The position numbers were made by a program, and so were the translations under genes. From Apostichopus japonicus (lineage: Eukaryota; Echinodermata; Holothuroidea; Aspidochirotida; Stichopodidae), in NCBI RefSeq assembly GCF_037975245.1, contig NC_092582.1, positions 5,839,001-5,903,000 on the forward strand: a stretch of 64,000 bases of DNA, given 5' to 3'. Position 1 is the stretch's first letter; each line of letters starts with the position of its first letter. Shown one piece after another: positions 12,201 to 24,387 of this stretch. A model generated the notes under the pieces. The model ran no database searches, had not been told where the DNA came from, and saw nothing but the letters and a program-made list of their open reading frames with translations.

Positions 12201-15200
12201 CTTCCTTAACTCAGCTCTAAAAAGATGAGAAGACTTAATGGATTTGATATGATTTGGAAGAGCATTCCAATCCTGAATTGCCGTGAAGTAGCTTGATAAG
12301 CTCCTTTAAGGGAAGATGTGTCCACAGTGACACAGACATTTTTGATGAGTATGTGCAAATAACAATGATCTTAAGGCAGGACACTTATATATATATATGG
12401 CGTGTGTTTGTGTGTATAACACATTCTTGTAAACACGAAAGTATAGCTTATTTGTACGTCATATTTGACATGTAGATCCCTCTTGGCCATATGGAAATTG
12501 GGGGAGGCCAGAGGTCAAAGACTGAAACCTTGCTGGTACCATAACTCAAAAAGTGTAGCTTGTTTGAATGTATGTATATTTCTCTTGATAAGGTATGTAC
12601 AAGAACTTATTGGAATTTGTGGAGGGCAGCAGTCATTTGAAGTCAACACAGGTCAAACTCATTTTACACAAAGTGTTGAGGTCAGCATAGGGATTTTTAA
12701 GTCTGTAATCTTTGTGACCACTGTTAACAGCCGTAGGAATAGCTATGTGTCAGTGAGTACAAACCTCCAACTGTATGTGTGGAGGTCAAAGTTCATTTGC
12801 TGAAAATATAGATAAAAGTCTGAACTCTTGTTAATTCAATAATTCCAAAAGTGAAGGTTGGATGAACTTTATGCTTGATATATAGGTCCAAATTGAGTCA
12901 AAAACTTTTGTTGTTGACTTGAAAAATCTTTGGTGTGCAGTAGTATTACATGAGAATGTTTATCATATAAAATGTGGTAAGGAATCACCTAAACCTGCTG
13001 GCTTTTATGGTTGTTCTTTTGTTAGCTTTATAACATGTGGTAAGGAATCACTTAAACCTGCTGGCTTTATGGTTATTCTTTTGTTAGCTTTATAACATGT
13101 GGTAAGGAATCACTTAAACCTGCTGGCTTTATGGTAATTCTTTTGTTAGCTTTATAACATGTGGTAAGGAATCACTTAAACCTGCTGGCTTTATGATTGT
13201 TCTCTTGTTAGCTTTGAGTCTCATCGTCCATCCTCCAAGAACGTCCAACAGACGTATTTCTGTGATGTCTGCACTACGTATATCTTCTGCGAACGTGAGG
13301 CGCACAACAGGAGTGAAGAGCACCAGGTACGGTGGTCAAGGCCCTGTGTCTGATAGCTGCAGCAGCTGCAAGTCCCCCTGCAGCAAGGCTGCTGAGTCAT
13401 CAAGCAATAGAGGTCATCTCTACCTGACTAAAATGAAATATCAGCCAACTGAGCCTGGTTGAATCAGTTCAAATTGTCCTATTGAAAGATATTATTAATG
13501 TTCTGAAGATCAGAGAGGTCATCTCTGCCTGACTAAAATGAAATATCAGCCACCCGAGCCTAGTTGAATCAGTTCACATTGTCCTATCGAAAGATATTAT
13601 TAATGTTTTGATGATCAGAGCGTAGAAAATGATGATCATATGTAACATTTTTAACGTCAGAAGAAATACAGTGAATCTGGTGTGATATGATGGTAGGAAT
13701 CAGGTATTTACAGATGGCATGCTATCTTAGAAAGCTAGTTTAGCTAGCTGTTATAGGCTTATGTATAAAGGTGTGGGGCCTGTAAATCAACGGTTGTTAT
13801 GACTTGACTAATAATCCTTGTAGTCAGAAATGACAGTAACTAAAAGTAACTAGAACTGCCTATGCCTGCAAATACACAGTATTGTAGTGCATGTGGAGTG
13901 CTTGCAGTATTAGGAAGAACTTTTCGGTTGCCCCCTGGTGTTATTTTAGGGACGGACAACACACCAGGGAGTATAGTCATGTAGGTACCTACAAAGTGCG
14001 GGCGCTTGTGAGCGCCGTGACAGGCTCAGACTAAGTTGGCTACGCAGCTAGCCTGTACAGAGACTATATGAAACTTATAAGTTTCAACGTCCAGTCATGT
14101 AGGTATCGTTCACCTGGCCAGTAATGCCAATATCGTAGCGGTCACGCTCACTACAATAACTTAGATGAAGAGCACCGCCAAAGTTTGTTTGTTTGTTTCT
14201 GAAGGAATTCGATCGGGTATGCCTACAATACTTTGAGAGATACGTCTTCTCTTTTTATTTACACAGACTGCCCTCAAAGTTATGGAGAGAAGATGTAAAG
14301 TCTGTAATAAATCATTCAAGTCCCTGTCTGCATTTATGAACCACTGCAACACAATTAATCACAGAATGGTGAGTACCTTGCTTGTTTTTATTGTTGTTTT
14401 CTTTTAATTATTTACTTTGCTTTCTCCCTGATCTGTCTACTCACAACCTCAGCTCTTTGGTTCTACTGTCTTTTAGAGCGAACTGGTTACATTTTGAATC
14501 CCCGTGACCGGTCACTCACTTCCGGTTCGTGCTTCTCCTCATTTTACCAACCAATGTGTCTGGCAGAGAAAATTTCGCGGACTTTGTGATCTCTTTGGAT
14601 TCGCATTTTTTGGTTGCCATATGGACTCCATTTTGGTGGTCACCAGCTAGTGTTACTATCATATTTACTGTAGAGAACAGATTGAGATATGTTGTTTACA
14701 ATTTGGGGCTTTTAGAGCAGGTTTTAGTTCCCCAGTTTTACCCACGTTTAGAGGCCAATTTAGGGATGTGTGTAGCGGTTGAACGAATTTGCCACTGGTA
14801 CATCTCTCTGATCCGTCTCTTCCCTCGCTCCATCCCCTCTTCCTTCTCCCTTTCCCTCCCTAAGCTTTAAAGTTTATTTATACTTTCCTAGTCAGTTTTC
14901 CATTGTTCCTTAACTTGTAATATATTTTTGTGATCTGAAATGCTTCCTTTTCTGGATGTTTCCACAGGTTCAAGTTTCTCTCTGCTTCTGAATTGGTCAT
15001 GACTTAAACTTCTTTAAAATCATTTGCTCTGTTTTGATCTAGAGTTTTGAAGTGCAACAAGAAAAGGGCAAAATAGAAGCAACAAAGATCGTAGAGGAGA
15101 GTAAGAAGTTGAAGAAGAGAAGAGATAAGGTGTTTGTGACTGTTGACGAAGTTGGTTACGAGCCAGATGATAATAAGGTAATGGAATACATAATAGCCAG

Positions 15201-18200
15201 AGTACAAACCTGTGTAAAAACAAATTTGAATCCTTGCAGTAGGGATGATGCATGTAGGGTTAGGAGGGGGGAACCAGAACAGTGAGCAAATAATCCAAAA
15301 CCCGAGGAAGACTTTATTATTTCCATGTGGAACCGCCATGATAAACAGTATAAGTCACTTAGTATTGGTGGGAGTTAAAGGTTATTTTGAAACAGAAGGG
15401 TTTACTCTGTTTAGTATGTGGGTTGATGATATCATATTCAGTCAAATTTATAAAGGTATCGAGGCATAAATTTATTGGGATATGTAAGTGGGTCCCAAGT
15501 CAATATTTAGTCTCGATAAATGTTTAAAAATTGACAGATGGTTTTGGTGCTTGACGCTTACAGTAATGTGAAAGTTAATACCTTGTATCGAATGTGTCAG
15601 ATTCTTAAACATTTAGCTGTCAGGGATACTGCAGGCCATTTTGACAATCTTTCTCTGTGATGTTTACTCGACGACGACTTTTGCTTTGGCAGTAAGTAGT
15701 GAAAATATTTCACGTAAACAATGTTATGTAACTCTCATTCATTAAAAACACAATTATTAAAGGGATGGTTGGTCTCTGAGCTGATTTGCCAACTCAAAAT
15801 TGATAAAAAACAGTGTCCTTTTATTCATACATGTATGTCGATATGTCACATAGAAAGACTGTTATTTTTGGATATTGAACTTGTTTGGAATAAAAATTCT
15901 ATATTGTAAAATCCTTACCAGTGATTTATATGGTTGATGTCCACAAGGGAGTGATACACCTAAGTGCTGGAAATCTCTGACCTTTTCTGGTTCTCACATA
16001 ATTCTTGGACAAATTTAAAGTCACATGCTCTACATTAGTCAGATAGTGATGTAGAATTTTGAGCAAGTTGTATGGCAAGGAATCGCAAAGCCGACTGGCT
16101 TTCTGCTTTTTTTCTCTCTTCTCTTCATACCCAAACCTTTACACTTTCTGATGTTAGACCGTAAATATCATATGTATAAGTGCACAAGAATTGGCAGAAT
16201 GTCCTAGGCAATTTCTTGACCGCACTGAGGATCAGCAGCTCTGCTATTATGTTTAACCCCATGTTTATTAACATTCCATGATGACACAATATTTCACTCA
16301 ATAATTCTGTGACACATCTTTTTGTCCTGCATAGCATTATACCTTATCTAATACTGACGCGGCTATTTTTACACACCAATCCCAATTGAAATTACAACAC
16401 AAAGGTATTAGCTATAACAGACTGAAAGCCCCTACAGGGCTCATTGCCTGTTTTGTTTACAGCTTACTAGCAGAAGACTTTCCCTCCATTGTTGCTCTCA
16501 ATTCTGACCGAGAAACTGCTCATATCAGTTGTTGTTTGGGCCCTTCTTGAGCTTCAAGTTAACCGTATCAATGTTGTACCTTCCCGTACATCGCGTTGTA
16601 GTTGTCACCCGAGTTTGTATCTCCAACCCGTTACCATGGTAACTGGTAACTACTGGCACCCTTTCTTTGTCCCCTCCGAGCCTTTAACCAATCATTGGTC
16701 CTGAAAATAACTTTGAAGTAGTTTCAAGTCATTTCCTGTAACCCCTTTAAGAAGCAAGTCAAGTAACTGTTTTTTTCTTTCATTCAGGGCGATGCCTCTT
16801 TATGGAAAATTGTTTTCATCTCTTCAAAGATTGCCTGACTCATTTCAAAGCTCTTTTCATTTTTAGGCTGTTCAAAAAACCAGCTCGGATGATGGCACCC
16901 TTCCAGATCCTAAGCAAGAGACAAAGTCTAAACCAGAAGTGGTCACATTGAAAGGATCTTCCGAGCAATCCCAGCCCATAGTGGCTGTCCTCTCTGCTGA
17001 CCCTGTTCCCTCTGTCCAAAGCAAACCCAAAGATCTAGCAACTCCAGACATTCTGAATCCCACTCCAAGCAGCCAACTTTCCCTTCCATCCTTTGACAAT
17101 GTTCTGGAAGAAATGAAGAAGGAACCCGAGCCGTGGAGCATGCAAGATTTGGTTTCATATAATCCTAACAGTATTGTTGGTAGGTACAGAAAAGGGAAAA
17201 AAAGAGAAAAAGAAGGTATTGTTGCCATTTCAATTGTTTTCGCTGCATCAACGATCCTGGTCAGAGACTCTTGTCAAACCTGTTCTTGTCCACAAAGAAA
17301 AGATTTGACTTCTCTGTCTACTTGGGTTGTTGCTCACATCATTCCTGCAATGAGATATTGGCCCATGTTATCCAGATATTCTCGTCTGAGCTCGTATAAC
17401 ATTTTTTAGTTGTGATATCACAAACACTTGTACTTTATTTTCACACACTGATGTAACGGTTTATAAAATGTAGCGTACATCAATTGCAGCTGTTGCTCTA
17501 CTGGCAGCGGAAACCATCACACACTTGTTGAGCGGATGATCCTGACCAGTGAACACCTCCTCCGCCCCCTCCCCCTCCCCCTCTCTACGAGCCAACTCAC
17601 ACAGACACTAATATGTTTGTGTGTCTATCCTTCCTTTAATGTGGGGAGGGAGTTGAATGGAGATGCTCCATTACACACAGCATTACACTCTCCAATTACA
17701 CACTCAAGTCCCTCCAAAATACTTTTTTCAAGCAATCAGCAGAAGAAATTTTTTTCAGTTCTGATTATCGCCATTGTTATATACGAGTAAAACTTTATAC
17801 ACAGTTCATACCAAATTGCCTGTATTCATTATACCATTCAAAAAAAAATCCTTTATCCTTCTTAACATACACCTGCTATATTCCTTTGGTCACCTGAATC
17901 ACTGCTCAGGAGCATGGGTGGTTCTACCCTATTGGATACACTTAAATGGGAGGGACCATTGGTTAGTACCCTGTGACATTAGCAATAGGGACATTTGATC
18001 CTCTTGTTAGGCCCATCATGAATACACTTTACTAATCCCACATAGCTATATGACTGTGCATTTGACATAGGTGAAAACACTCCTTTCCTTCTCCATTATC
18101 TCTTAGTTTGTACTTTGAGTTACTGTCATGGGTCCAATTTTCAGGAGGTAGATGATCTACTTCACACAATTTGTAAAGATCCCTTAAGATGTGAAAACCT

Positions 18201-21200
18201 CCTTACTTACACCGCTGACAACTCTCCCACCCCATCCACATTCTCCACCCTTCATTGGCACTACAAGTCAATCAGTATACTGTCAGTGGCTCTTTACCAC
18301 TGGTCTGAATAACTGATTTGATATTACTCTGTATTGCTTCATCTAAGTTCTGTGGGAATCCCCGTCCTCCTCCTAAACAGCCTTTGAATTATTTGGAAGG
18401 GTCTTGATAGTCTTCTTCCTCAAAAGTGTTTCTTTTTGCCATCTCTGATGATCTCCTTCTTGCCCATGTATGAAGATAGTCTGGTCGTAACTTACTCTTG
18501 ACTGTAGGCATGAAGTAAATAAAGGATGAAATCATATTACCGGACTATGCCACTTCTTCCAAATGTGAGGGAGGGGTGGGGGCTAGGTTTGAAAGGTGTA
18601 GGGAAGGATGCAGTTCGGTGATGCTGTATATATTTTTGGTAGACAGATTATTGTAGTGTGCATGGCATACACCTCAGTTTACTGGTCACAAACTACTGAC
18701 ATGGCTGCCAGAATATATCTGGCAGTTCTCTGTTATACAGGCCCTTCTGTTGGATGACAAGGTGATACCTTGCACCAGATTTCAAAGGAGAGATATTGTC
18801 TGTACGACTTTTATATTGTACCCCTGTACTTTTTATCAGGTTGGGGGCCTATGCCCTCCACCTTTATACCTCACACAAAAATTTAAGTAGTTATTAACTC
18901 AACCTTGTGTTTAGACCTGGAGAGGATGCTCCCAGATCCCGCTACACGGGGGAGGATGCTCCCAGATCCCGCTACACGGGGGAGTCTGATTCAACCACCC
19001 AAGGGCCACACCCCTCTCCCTTTTATAAAATCATGGAGATTCTACCCCTGATTCCCTCATATGATTGCCAAGGATTATCATTTCTCTTTGTGCCTCTCAT
19101 TGTTTGGTTATAGCTCACAGCAGCAAAGCTGATGCGCTATCTAAATCTAAATTTGTCTATCTGTCTGTTAACAATTTTTGGAAATGCTTCCTCTTATAAT
19201 CCCAAAAAATGAGGTCAATTATCATCTAGGGATCAACGCTGTCAGCTTTGGGACCATTCTTTGAATAGGCCGACAACTTTCCTCCTTCAGCAATGAATAG
19301 ATGTTTCCCAATGTTGCTTGTAACTTTTTTTTTTTTTTTTTTTTGAGTAGTGGGTCCTTTGGGTTGGGGGTGCAATTTACAGAGGTATTCTAGGGGTCAT
19401 CTTGGGCTGTTGTGTGAAAATTGAAATGTGCAATTTTGACCAGCAGATCATGTGAAGTGTCCGAGAAAGTCAACATGAATCATAGTGGGACATTTTGTGA
19501 AAATGCACTGAGGTACTTTATTTCTTCCAACTCAGTCGGACTGTATTCACTGTCCCTTTGGAATTTCAGTTTACAAGACCTCTGTGCTGTTCTTTGAAAT
19601 GCCAGACAAATGCCAAAACATCATCTGCTACCTACAATCATGTCAGGTCATTTCACTAAAATGCTAACCCTAAAACTGACTACTTTTCTACTTCACGCAA
19701 GAATTGTTTCATTAACATGGTATCTGTTTTTACGGGTAGAAACTTTACGTAAAAAATTGTGAAATGTCACCAGAGAGCAAGTACTGTTATTAAAACGGTT
19801 CTTCCTGTTTTGCAAAATCATTGGCTTTTAGGTATGTATGTGACCATTCTCTCATACAGCTTCTCAGCTAACTCTTTTCAAATTAATTTGAATATCCTCT
19901 GTCATGCATAGTACAATGCTTTCCACAAACAGCTGTGGAGTCTTAGCTATAATCCTATCTGCAAGAAGATTGGTCTAAGCTGGTACCTCAGACGAGAGAT
20001 CGTGAGTCGGGCCGATCTGCTGTGCATACCCTCCGTGACGTAAGGAATTCTGCTTCCAAGCCACAGCCATTCCAAATGAAAGGACATGTCAGCGAAGTTT
20101 TTTTTCCCTTGCTAGTCAAATTATACATCTATCGGTCTGACTAATCTTAAGGAAAGTTACTCTGGATATGACTCAGTCATGGAGTCAACTATCTGGTTTA
20201 TACAACTCTGGTAACACTTGCTGATTTAAAACTGCCGGTTTGGAGAAATGGATTTTATTACGAAGAAAAGGAAAATGGGACAAACAAAGTAACGTATCTG
20301 CTTTCTGTTGATTTCGATGGACTCGCCTGCGGGAGGGAACACTGCCATTGGCTATACCTGTTGCTATGGTAACACAAGAATGATGCACAGTGTCGTCTGC
20401 TGTCTCTGGTGCTATGTGAACTCAGCTAGGGAATGATTGATAGCACTTTCTGCTGTCTGTGCTGGCCCCTTTCAATATTATAAAGATCTTCCTGATGAGA
20501 GAGGATCTTTTAACTTCTGACATCTCCTTTCACTGCTAGTTGGACCAGCCATGTATGGGCTTACAATGTCATCTCATTACATCACCATCAGGTGTGATGT
20601 GCCTTACTCTGTCCTCTTGAGACTTTCAAGAAAAAAAAGAAAAATGTTCAGAAGAATTTGACTTTGAAATCAGATTTTCTTTCAAAGTACTGTAATGATA
20701 TGATTGTTGCATTTAACAATCGATTTAAGATGCTTCAGTAGGGACAGCATGTTTTGGTGAAAGCTACATGGTTTTGTAGGTTGCAACTGTAAATATTCAT
20801 ATAATTTTGAACTGAGTAATGGTCACCTTGAGGTGACTTCAGATTCACAGAAACCAGTTTAATCGTAGAATCGTGGAATTATTCGGCAATGTCGCTCCCG
20901 TATTTTCTGCCTTTATCCACTGAGCCATAGAGGTAGTAGACTGTCTTAACATAATGTGATGTCCTTCCAATGGTGGTGGCTGGCCTTCGTTAGATCTTGG
21001 TATCCACACACGAGACATCTGGATCGTGACACCCTGCCAGAAATCTCACAGAAGAAATGAAACTCTCCAGCAGCTTGTGTCCATAGCAGAAGAGTGAGGC
21101 AGATTCAAAAGATCAAGTTTATTGTACCTGCAAAATGTTCATTATGTGCACTTAAGTCACTGTGTTTGCAAATGGGTTTAATGACATAAGAAGATGATAA

Positions 21201-24200
21201 TGGTGGGTTGTAAGGGGTGACAGAGGAATAGGGAGTTGAGGAAATGGGGAGTTTTGCATTTATATGCTTTGGCAAGGTAAGATATGAGAATGTGTTTGTT
21301 TTTGCATATTAATGTGATTGTTTTTGCATATTAAGGTTTTTTTTCTCGGGGGGGGGGGGGTGAAAAGTATTCCTATTGAAGCAAAATATCAGTTGGAGAG
21401 AGAAGGGGGTGGGGAAGGAGGTAAGAGGCAGGAGATGGAGTATATTATACTGATGGTTACATTTATGCATTCTTGTAGAATACTGTGCTCTTGGTGTCAT
21501 TACTTGTTTCATTTTACAAGTTAGCAGCAATCTCACATGAGAATAAGCAGAGGTTGTGGAGGAGGAGAAAAGTGTTCAATGTTTCTACCAAAAGTCACCA
21601 TCTCAGTGTAGAGAAATGAAGAGGAAATTTTAATGGGGTGAATCAGTGCCTGGGTATAGGGAGGGCTTCTGATTGTCATCCATAGCCGATGATTCATTCA
21701 TCTTTAAAACACTTGACAGGGTTTAAAGATTTTTCTCCCGCTAATGGTGACCTGTAGAAATTTCATACCAAAAGCTCTGTTGTTACCTTAGCCTTCTTGT
21801 CACCGTAGACCCTCCGGTCACTTTTCAATGCTTTGGTTCTTAGACCTCCAATTCTGCCATTGTGGTAGCATGTCATTATGATAGACCTCCAACCCTGTCT
21901 TTGCTACAGACCTTCAGTCCCCTTTATATTTACCATCGACTTCTATCCCTGTCGTTGCTTTAGACCGCCACCCATCATGATCACCATAAACCTTCAATCC
22001 TTCATAGCTATTGAATTTGAACAACAAGTCGGTTGGTGAGCCCACTAACTTTGTTATATAACGTATTAAACACTGCAACCTTCGGTCAGAATATTGCCAG
22101 ATATGATCGACTGGTGGCATACTGTCCTTATAGATCCCCTGCCTTATAGTTAGATCATTCACTCAACTATTTTGTTTATTACAGGCCAAGAGTATGTTAT
22201 ACCCGTCACTGGTTTCTTTTGTAAACTGTGTCGGAAATTTTACAACAGTGAGAACAGCGCCAGGGTGATTCACTGCAAGAGCCAAGCTCACTTCACCAAC
22301 CTCAAGGTTAGTAGTTTACATGTGATGACTAGATAAGGTGGCGACATGTGATAACTGGAGTGTATAGCAGCTACATATGATGGATAGACAATATAGCTAA
22401 ATGTGATGACTGGATGTGATGACTGGATGTGATGACTGGGTATGGTTGGAATATATAGTAGCTACATGTGATGAATATACAGTAGAGCCAAATGTGATGA
22501 CTGGGTATTGCAGCTAAATGTAATGACTGGAGTGTATAGCAGCTACTATGATGAATAGACGATATACCTAAATGTGATGACTAGTTGTGATGACTGGGTA
22601 TCGCAGCTGAATGTGATGGCTGGAATATATAGTAGCTACATGTGATGAATAGATGATATACCAAAATGTGATGACTAGATGTGATGACTGGGTATCGCAG
22701 CTACATGTGATGACTGGATAATGTAGCTGTGTGATAACTTGAGGGTAGCTACATGTGATGACAGTGTAATAGCCAGCATGGATCTGAGGGTTAATCAGGT
22801 ATTTTCCGCAGATTAGTCAACGATGTAATTGGAATGTCTACCATGTTACATGACCTTGAGTTGTATGTATGTCTCTTACAGAAACTGTATGAAGAAATGC
22901 AACTGGCTGCCCAGATTACCAAGGAGGTCAAAGACCCCAAGGAGGAGTCTTCCCAGGAAGAGTCTCTCAAGGAGGACTCTTCCAAGGACGAGTCTTCCGA
23001 ACAGGAAGAATGCCAGGTAAGAGGTGTTGTCACATGATTATCACGTGTGATGATGGTATTTAACACATGTAGGTTTGGTATGTCATATATAAATCCCATG
23101 TGGATATGGTACTGGGTAACTATTATCATATGTGAATATTATTTGGGGTAATCAAATTCATTTGAACGTGGTACTGAATGTGCCTGTATTGTCATACTCT
23201 CTATGACTTTTGCCGGCCTCACACAATTTGGTTCTGAATCTCCGATGGAGCATTCAGTTATATCTTCTTCTACTTCTTCTTCTTCGAAGTCTGTAACCTC
23301 TAAGAAAACATTTTGTCCCATCTACTCAATCTCTTATGACCCCCCCCCCCCAAAAAAAAAGAGAAGCAACATTGTCTATTTAGTCCATTTTAGCATATGA
23401 AAGTGCCTTTATTATTTTCCTGAAAATTATTACTGCGGTTGGTTATCTATTTTTTTTTTTTTTTTTAAATTCACTCTGATATTTGTAGGAACAGAAAGAA
23501 GAGACGGCAAAGGACACAAAACCTGAGAGTGAGGACAAAAAGAAAGAAACAGTGATAAAGCAGGAAGACACTGAGACAGTACAAAGTGTAACAGCAGTCA
23601 CCGAATCCAAGCCAGAGGAGGTAAAACAGCAAGTTTTTTGAAAGTTTACACCCTTTCCCCGATATTTTGTGAGATAGTTGGTGAGGTGCAGGTGGATAAT
23701 AAGGTGGATAATGAGCAAGCATTTTACAGCTTTTATCTCTGAAAGCTGATTGATAGGTATAATAATATTGGTATTGTGTGTCGGCATGCACTAATTGTGC
23801 GAATCGTCGTTTTGAGAGTTGGCATGCATATTTATATATTCATTAATAAATATATATTTGTGTTGTGAAAATCTTGGTACATCGATATACCGACACTGCG
23901 TTGAATGTTAATGTAAATGATAACATATATAACAGCACTAATGATATTCTTTTGCCAAGTAGGTGAAGCAATCTTTGATGTTAATTATTTTCGACACAGA
24001 TGTGTGAAAATTTGGGGAAGTCGGAAAAACAAAAACCGGGGATAAAAACGCGGAGGTGAAATAAAAAACTCATGTCTGATCAGTGAATACAAAGATCATG
24101 ATATCTTCCAGTAACATGGACTAGTATTGCCAATTGTTTTGCCACTGGTCATGTTCAATGTGATGTCATCGTTGTGTGTATGTCTACAGACATCTGATAC

Positions 24201-24387
24201 ATACTCTTATACATACAACAGTTGATAGTAACTTTTGTAAGTGATTTAATAAACATGTAAAAAAAGGGGAAATTGAAATCTCCCTTCATGTTTGTTTGGT
24301 TTAAATAAATGCTTTACTTTTTCATCCATGCAGGAGCCTCTGTCATCCAAGGAGGATGCAGATGAAGAGAGCAAAGTGGAGAAGTAG
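8073..24387 (+). CDS. CIZ1: CIZ1 orthologue, matrin-type zinc-finger protein (12 coding exons)
   Basis: CIZ1 is a nuclear-matrix protein that binds CDKN1A and cyclins at replication foci and promotes initiation of DNA replication. Coding exons, each joined in frame at GT-AG sites: 8073-9277, 9812-10253, 11010-11129, 11733-11866, 13212-13326, 14267-14368, 15043-15177, 16867-17179, 22185-22306, 22882-23016, 23489-23620, 24334-24387 (TAG). The product is about 1002 residues; human CIZ1 is about 900. The order of fingers, a VFVTVDEVG block between fingers 3 and 4, and the IPVTGFFCKLCRKFY finger match the CIZ1 C-terminal half. The N-terminal half is not the Q-rich sequence of vertebrates but an Arg/Glu helix. 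Start: the ATG at 8073 follows a possible acceptor (TTTAAATACAG). An in-frame ATG at 8019 would add 18 residues, and a non-coding 5' exon upstream is likely. The neighbour FIRRM is convergent. Confidence 0.9.
9278..11009. other. CIZ1 introns 1 and 2, LINE tail fragment
   Basis: 9524-9580 contains GATACTCAAGTCCCCATCAA-like sequence shared with the 3' end of the LINE remnant at 45010-45060. The rest (10254-11009) shows no feature apart from splice sites. Confidence 0.5.
9812..10253 (+). CDS. CIZ1: CIZ1 exon 2: basic Asn/Gln-rich then acidic linker
   Basis: The acceptor CTGCTCCTCAG/GGGAAA continues the phase of exon 1, and the donor is GAG/GTGGGT. Residues about 402-549. The first half is rich in N, Q, R and K (for example KQNKQNRQNRN-like composition), a plausible nucleic-acid-binding or nuclear-localising stretch. 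The second half is acidic and Ser/Pro-rich with PLHPTDDEENVQDLKRKHSD. No known domain is recognised. GC content is higher towards the 3' end of the exon than in the flanking introns. Confidence 0.85.
11010..11866 (+). CDS. CIZ1: CIZ1 exons 3-4: zinc finger 1, split by an intron
   Basis: Exons 11010-11129 and 11733-11866. The intron falls inside the finger, after CHVCNVKCHEVM. The joined finger is C-x2-C-x12-H-x5-H (residues about 578-600, ending HMMGKRH), the U1/matrin type. It corresponds to the first human CIZ1 finger, which ends HMSEPQH. The helix after it (MMSHITEVAEAKTDEAF) is well conserved in character. Exon 4 ends in phase 2 at GG/GTTAGT. Confidence 0.88.
11925..12300 (-). mobile_element. 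LINE 3' end with reverse-transcriptase C-terminal remnant
   Basis: On the minus strand, 12300-12190 reads SYFTAIQDWNALPNHIKSIK then SSHLFRAELRKHLM-stop. This is the typical C-terminus of a non-LTR retrotransposon ORF2 (a xxFRAIxDWNxLP motif). The remaining sequence down to 11925 would be its 3' UTR. Truncated and inactive; family assignment beyond non-LTR is not possible. Confidence 0.75.
12967..13211 (+). repeat. 62-bp minisatellite that repeats the exon 5 splice acceptor of CIZ1
   Basis: Four units of exactly 62 bp, each containing ATGTGGTAAGGAATCAC and ending TTCTTTTGTTAG/CTTT. The AG dinucleotides fall at 13025, 13087, 13149 and 13211; the last is the true acceptor. Use of an upstream copy would add 62 nt and shift the frame. 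Confidence 0.9.
13212..13326 (+). CDS. CIZ1: CIZ1 exon 5: zinc finger 2
   Basis: The exon joins in phase to exon 4 (G/FESHRPSSKNV) and ends CAC CAG/GTACGG. The finger is C-x2-C-x10-H-x5-H (YFCDVCTTYIFCEREAHN), residues about 651-671, matching the short second finger of CIZ1 (WCNTCQLYY in human). The acceptor at 13210-13211 is the last of four identical-looking acceptors spaced exactly 62 bp apart by a tandem repeat (see the repeat at 12967). Confidence 0.85.
13412..13621 (+). repeat. Two-copy tandem duplication of about 105 bp
   Basis: GGTCATCTCTACCTGACTAA to the GATGATCAGAG block occurs twice with about 93% identity in the CIZ1 intron after exon 5. Confidence 0.8.
14267..14368 (+). CDS. CIZ1: CIZ1 exon 6: zinc finger 3
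   Basis: Phase-0 exon of 34 codons with acceptor TTTACACAG and donor ATG/GTGAGT. It encodes C-x2-C-x12-H-x5-H (CKVCNKSFKSLSAFMNH), residues about 682-704, matching human CTVCNRYFKTPRKFVEH. It is the best-formed classical-looking finger of the protein. Confidence 0.9.
15043..15177 (+). CDS. CIZ1: CIZ1 exon 7: charged helix plus VFVTVDEVG block
   Basis: Phase-0 exon of 45 codons. A KKLKKRRDK basic helix precedes FVTVDEVGYEPDD, which corresponds to the FITVDAVG block with a following acidic run in human CIZ1. That block is a diagnostic link to CIZ1 rather than to other matrin-type finger proteins. Confidence 0.88.
15178..16866. other. CIZ1 intron 7, nothing recognised
   Basis: No repeat family, RNA gene or additional exon could be supported here. 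A stretch 16600-16700 has more C/G than its surroundings but no conserved frame. Confidence 0.4.
16867..17179 (+). CDS. CIZ1: CIZ1 exon 8: Ser/Pro-rich linker
   Basis: Acceptor CATTTTTAG/GCTGTT; donor GTTG/GTAGGT, leaving phase 1, which exon 9 completes as Gly. Residues about 752-855 are rich in S, P, K and Q and probably disordered. The segment ends EPWSMQDLVSYNPNSIVG just before finger 4. Reading on past the donor stays open to 17407, but that sequence has no homology and is intron. Confidence 0.82.
17180..22184. other. CIZ1 intron 8 (5 kb), mostly unannotated
   Basis: Contains a 32-bp direct duplication GATGCTCCCAGATCCCGC at 18925-18988, a T-run at 19327-19344 and a G-run at 21349-21361. 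21780-21990 has several loosely repeated ACCGTAGACCTCCGGTC-like phrases. No exon, RNA gene or transposon protein recognised. Confidence 0.45.
22185..22306 (+). CDS. CIZ1: CIZ1 exon 9: matrin-type zinc finger 4
   Basis: Reads GQEYVIPVTGFFCKLCRKFY with spacing C-x2-C-x13-H-x5-H (HCKSQAH) and FTNLKK after it, residues about 856-896. This is the C-terminal matrin-homology finger of CIZ1 (human FLVPVMGYICRICHKFY and HCKSLGHFENLQK) and is related to that of matrin-3. It is the strongest single piece of evidence for the gene identity. Acceptor TTATTACAG, donor AAG/GTTAGT. Confidence 0.92.
22315..22790 (+). repeat. ATGTGATGACTGG minisatellite in CIZ1 intron 9
   Basis: Degenerate repeats of ATGTGATGACTGG alternating with TATAGCAGCTAC-type spacers, with a composite period near 100 bp. 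The array starts 9 nt after the exon 9 donor but does not clearly contain the splice junction. Confidence 0.8.
22882..24387 (+). CDS. CIZ1: CIZ1 exons 10-12: acidic Ser/Glu/Lys tail and stop
   Basis: Exons 22882-23016, 23489-23620 and 24334-24387, all phase 0. After KLYEEMQLAAQITKEV, exon 10 carries short repeats of the type KEESSQEESLKEDSSKDESS. Exons 11 and 12 continue with low-complexity EK/DT-rich sequence and end ESKVEK-stop. No domain is recognised. The tail is longer and more acidic than the basic C-terminus of vertebrate CIZ1. Confidence 0.82.
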
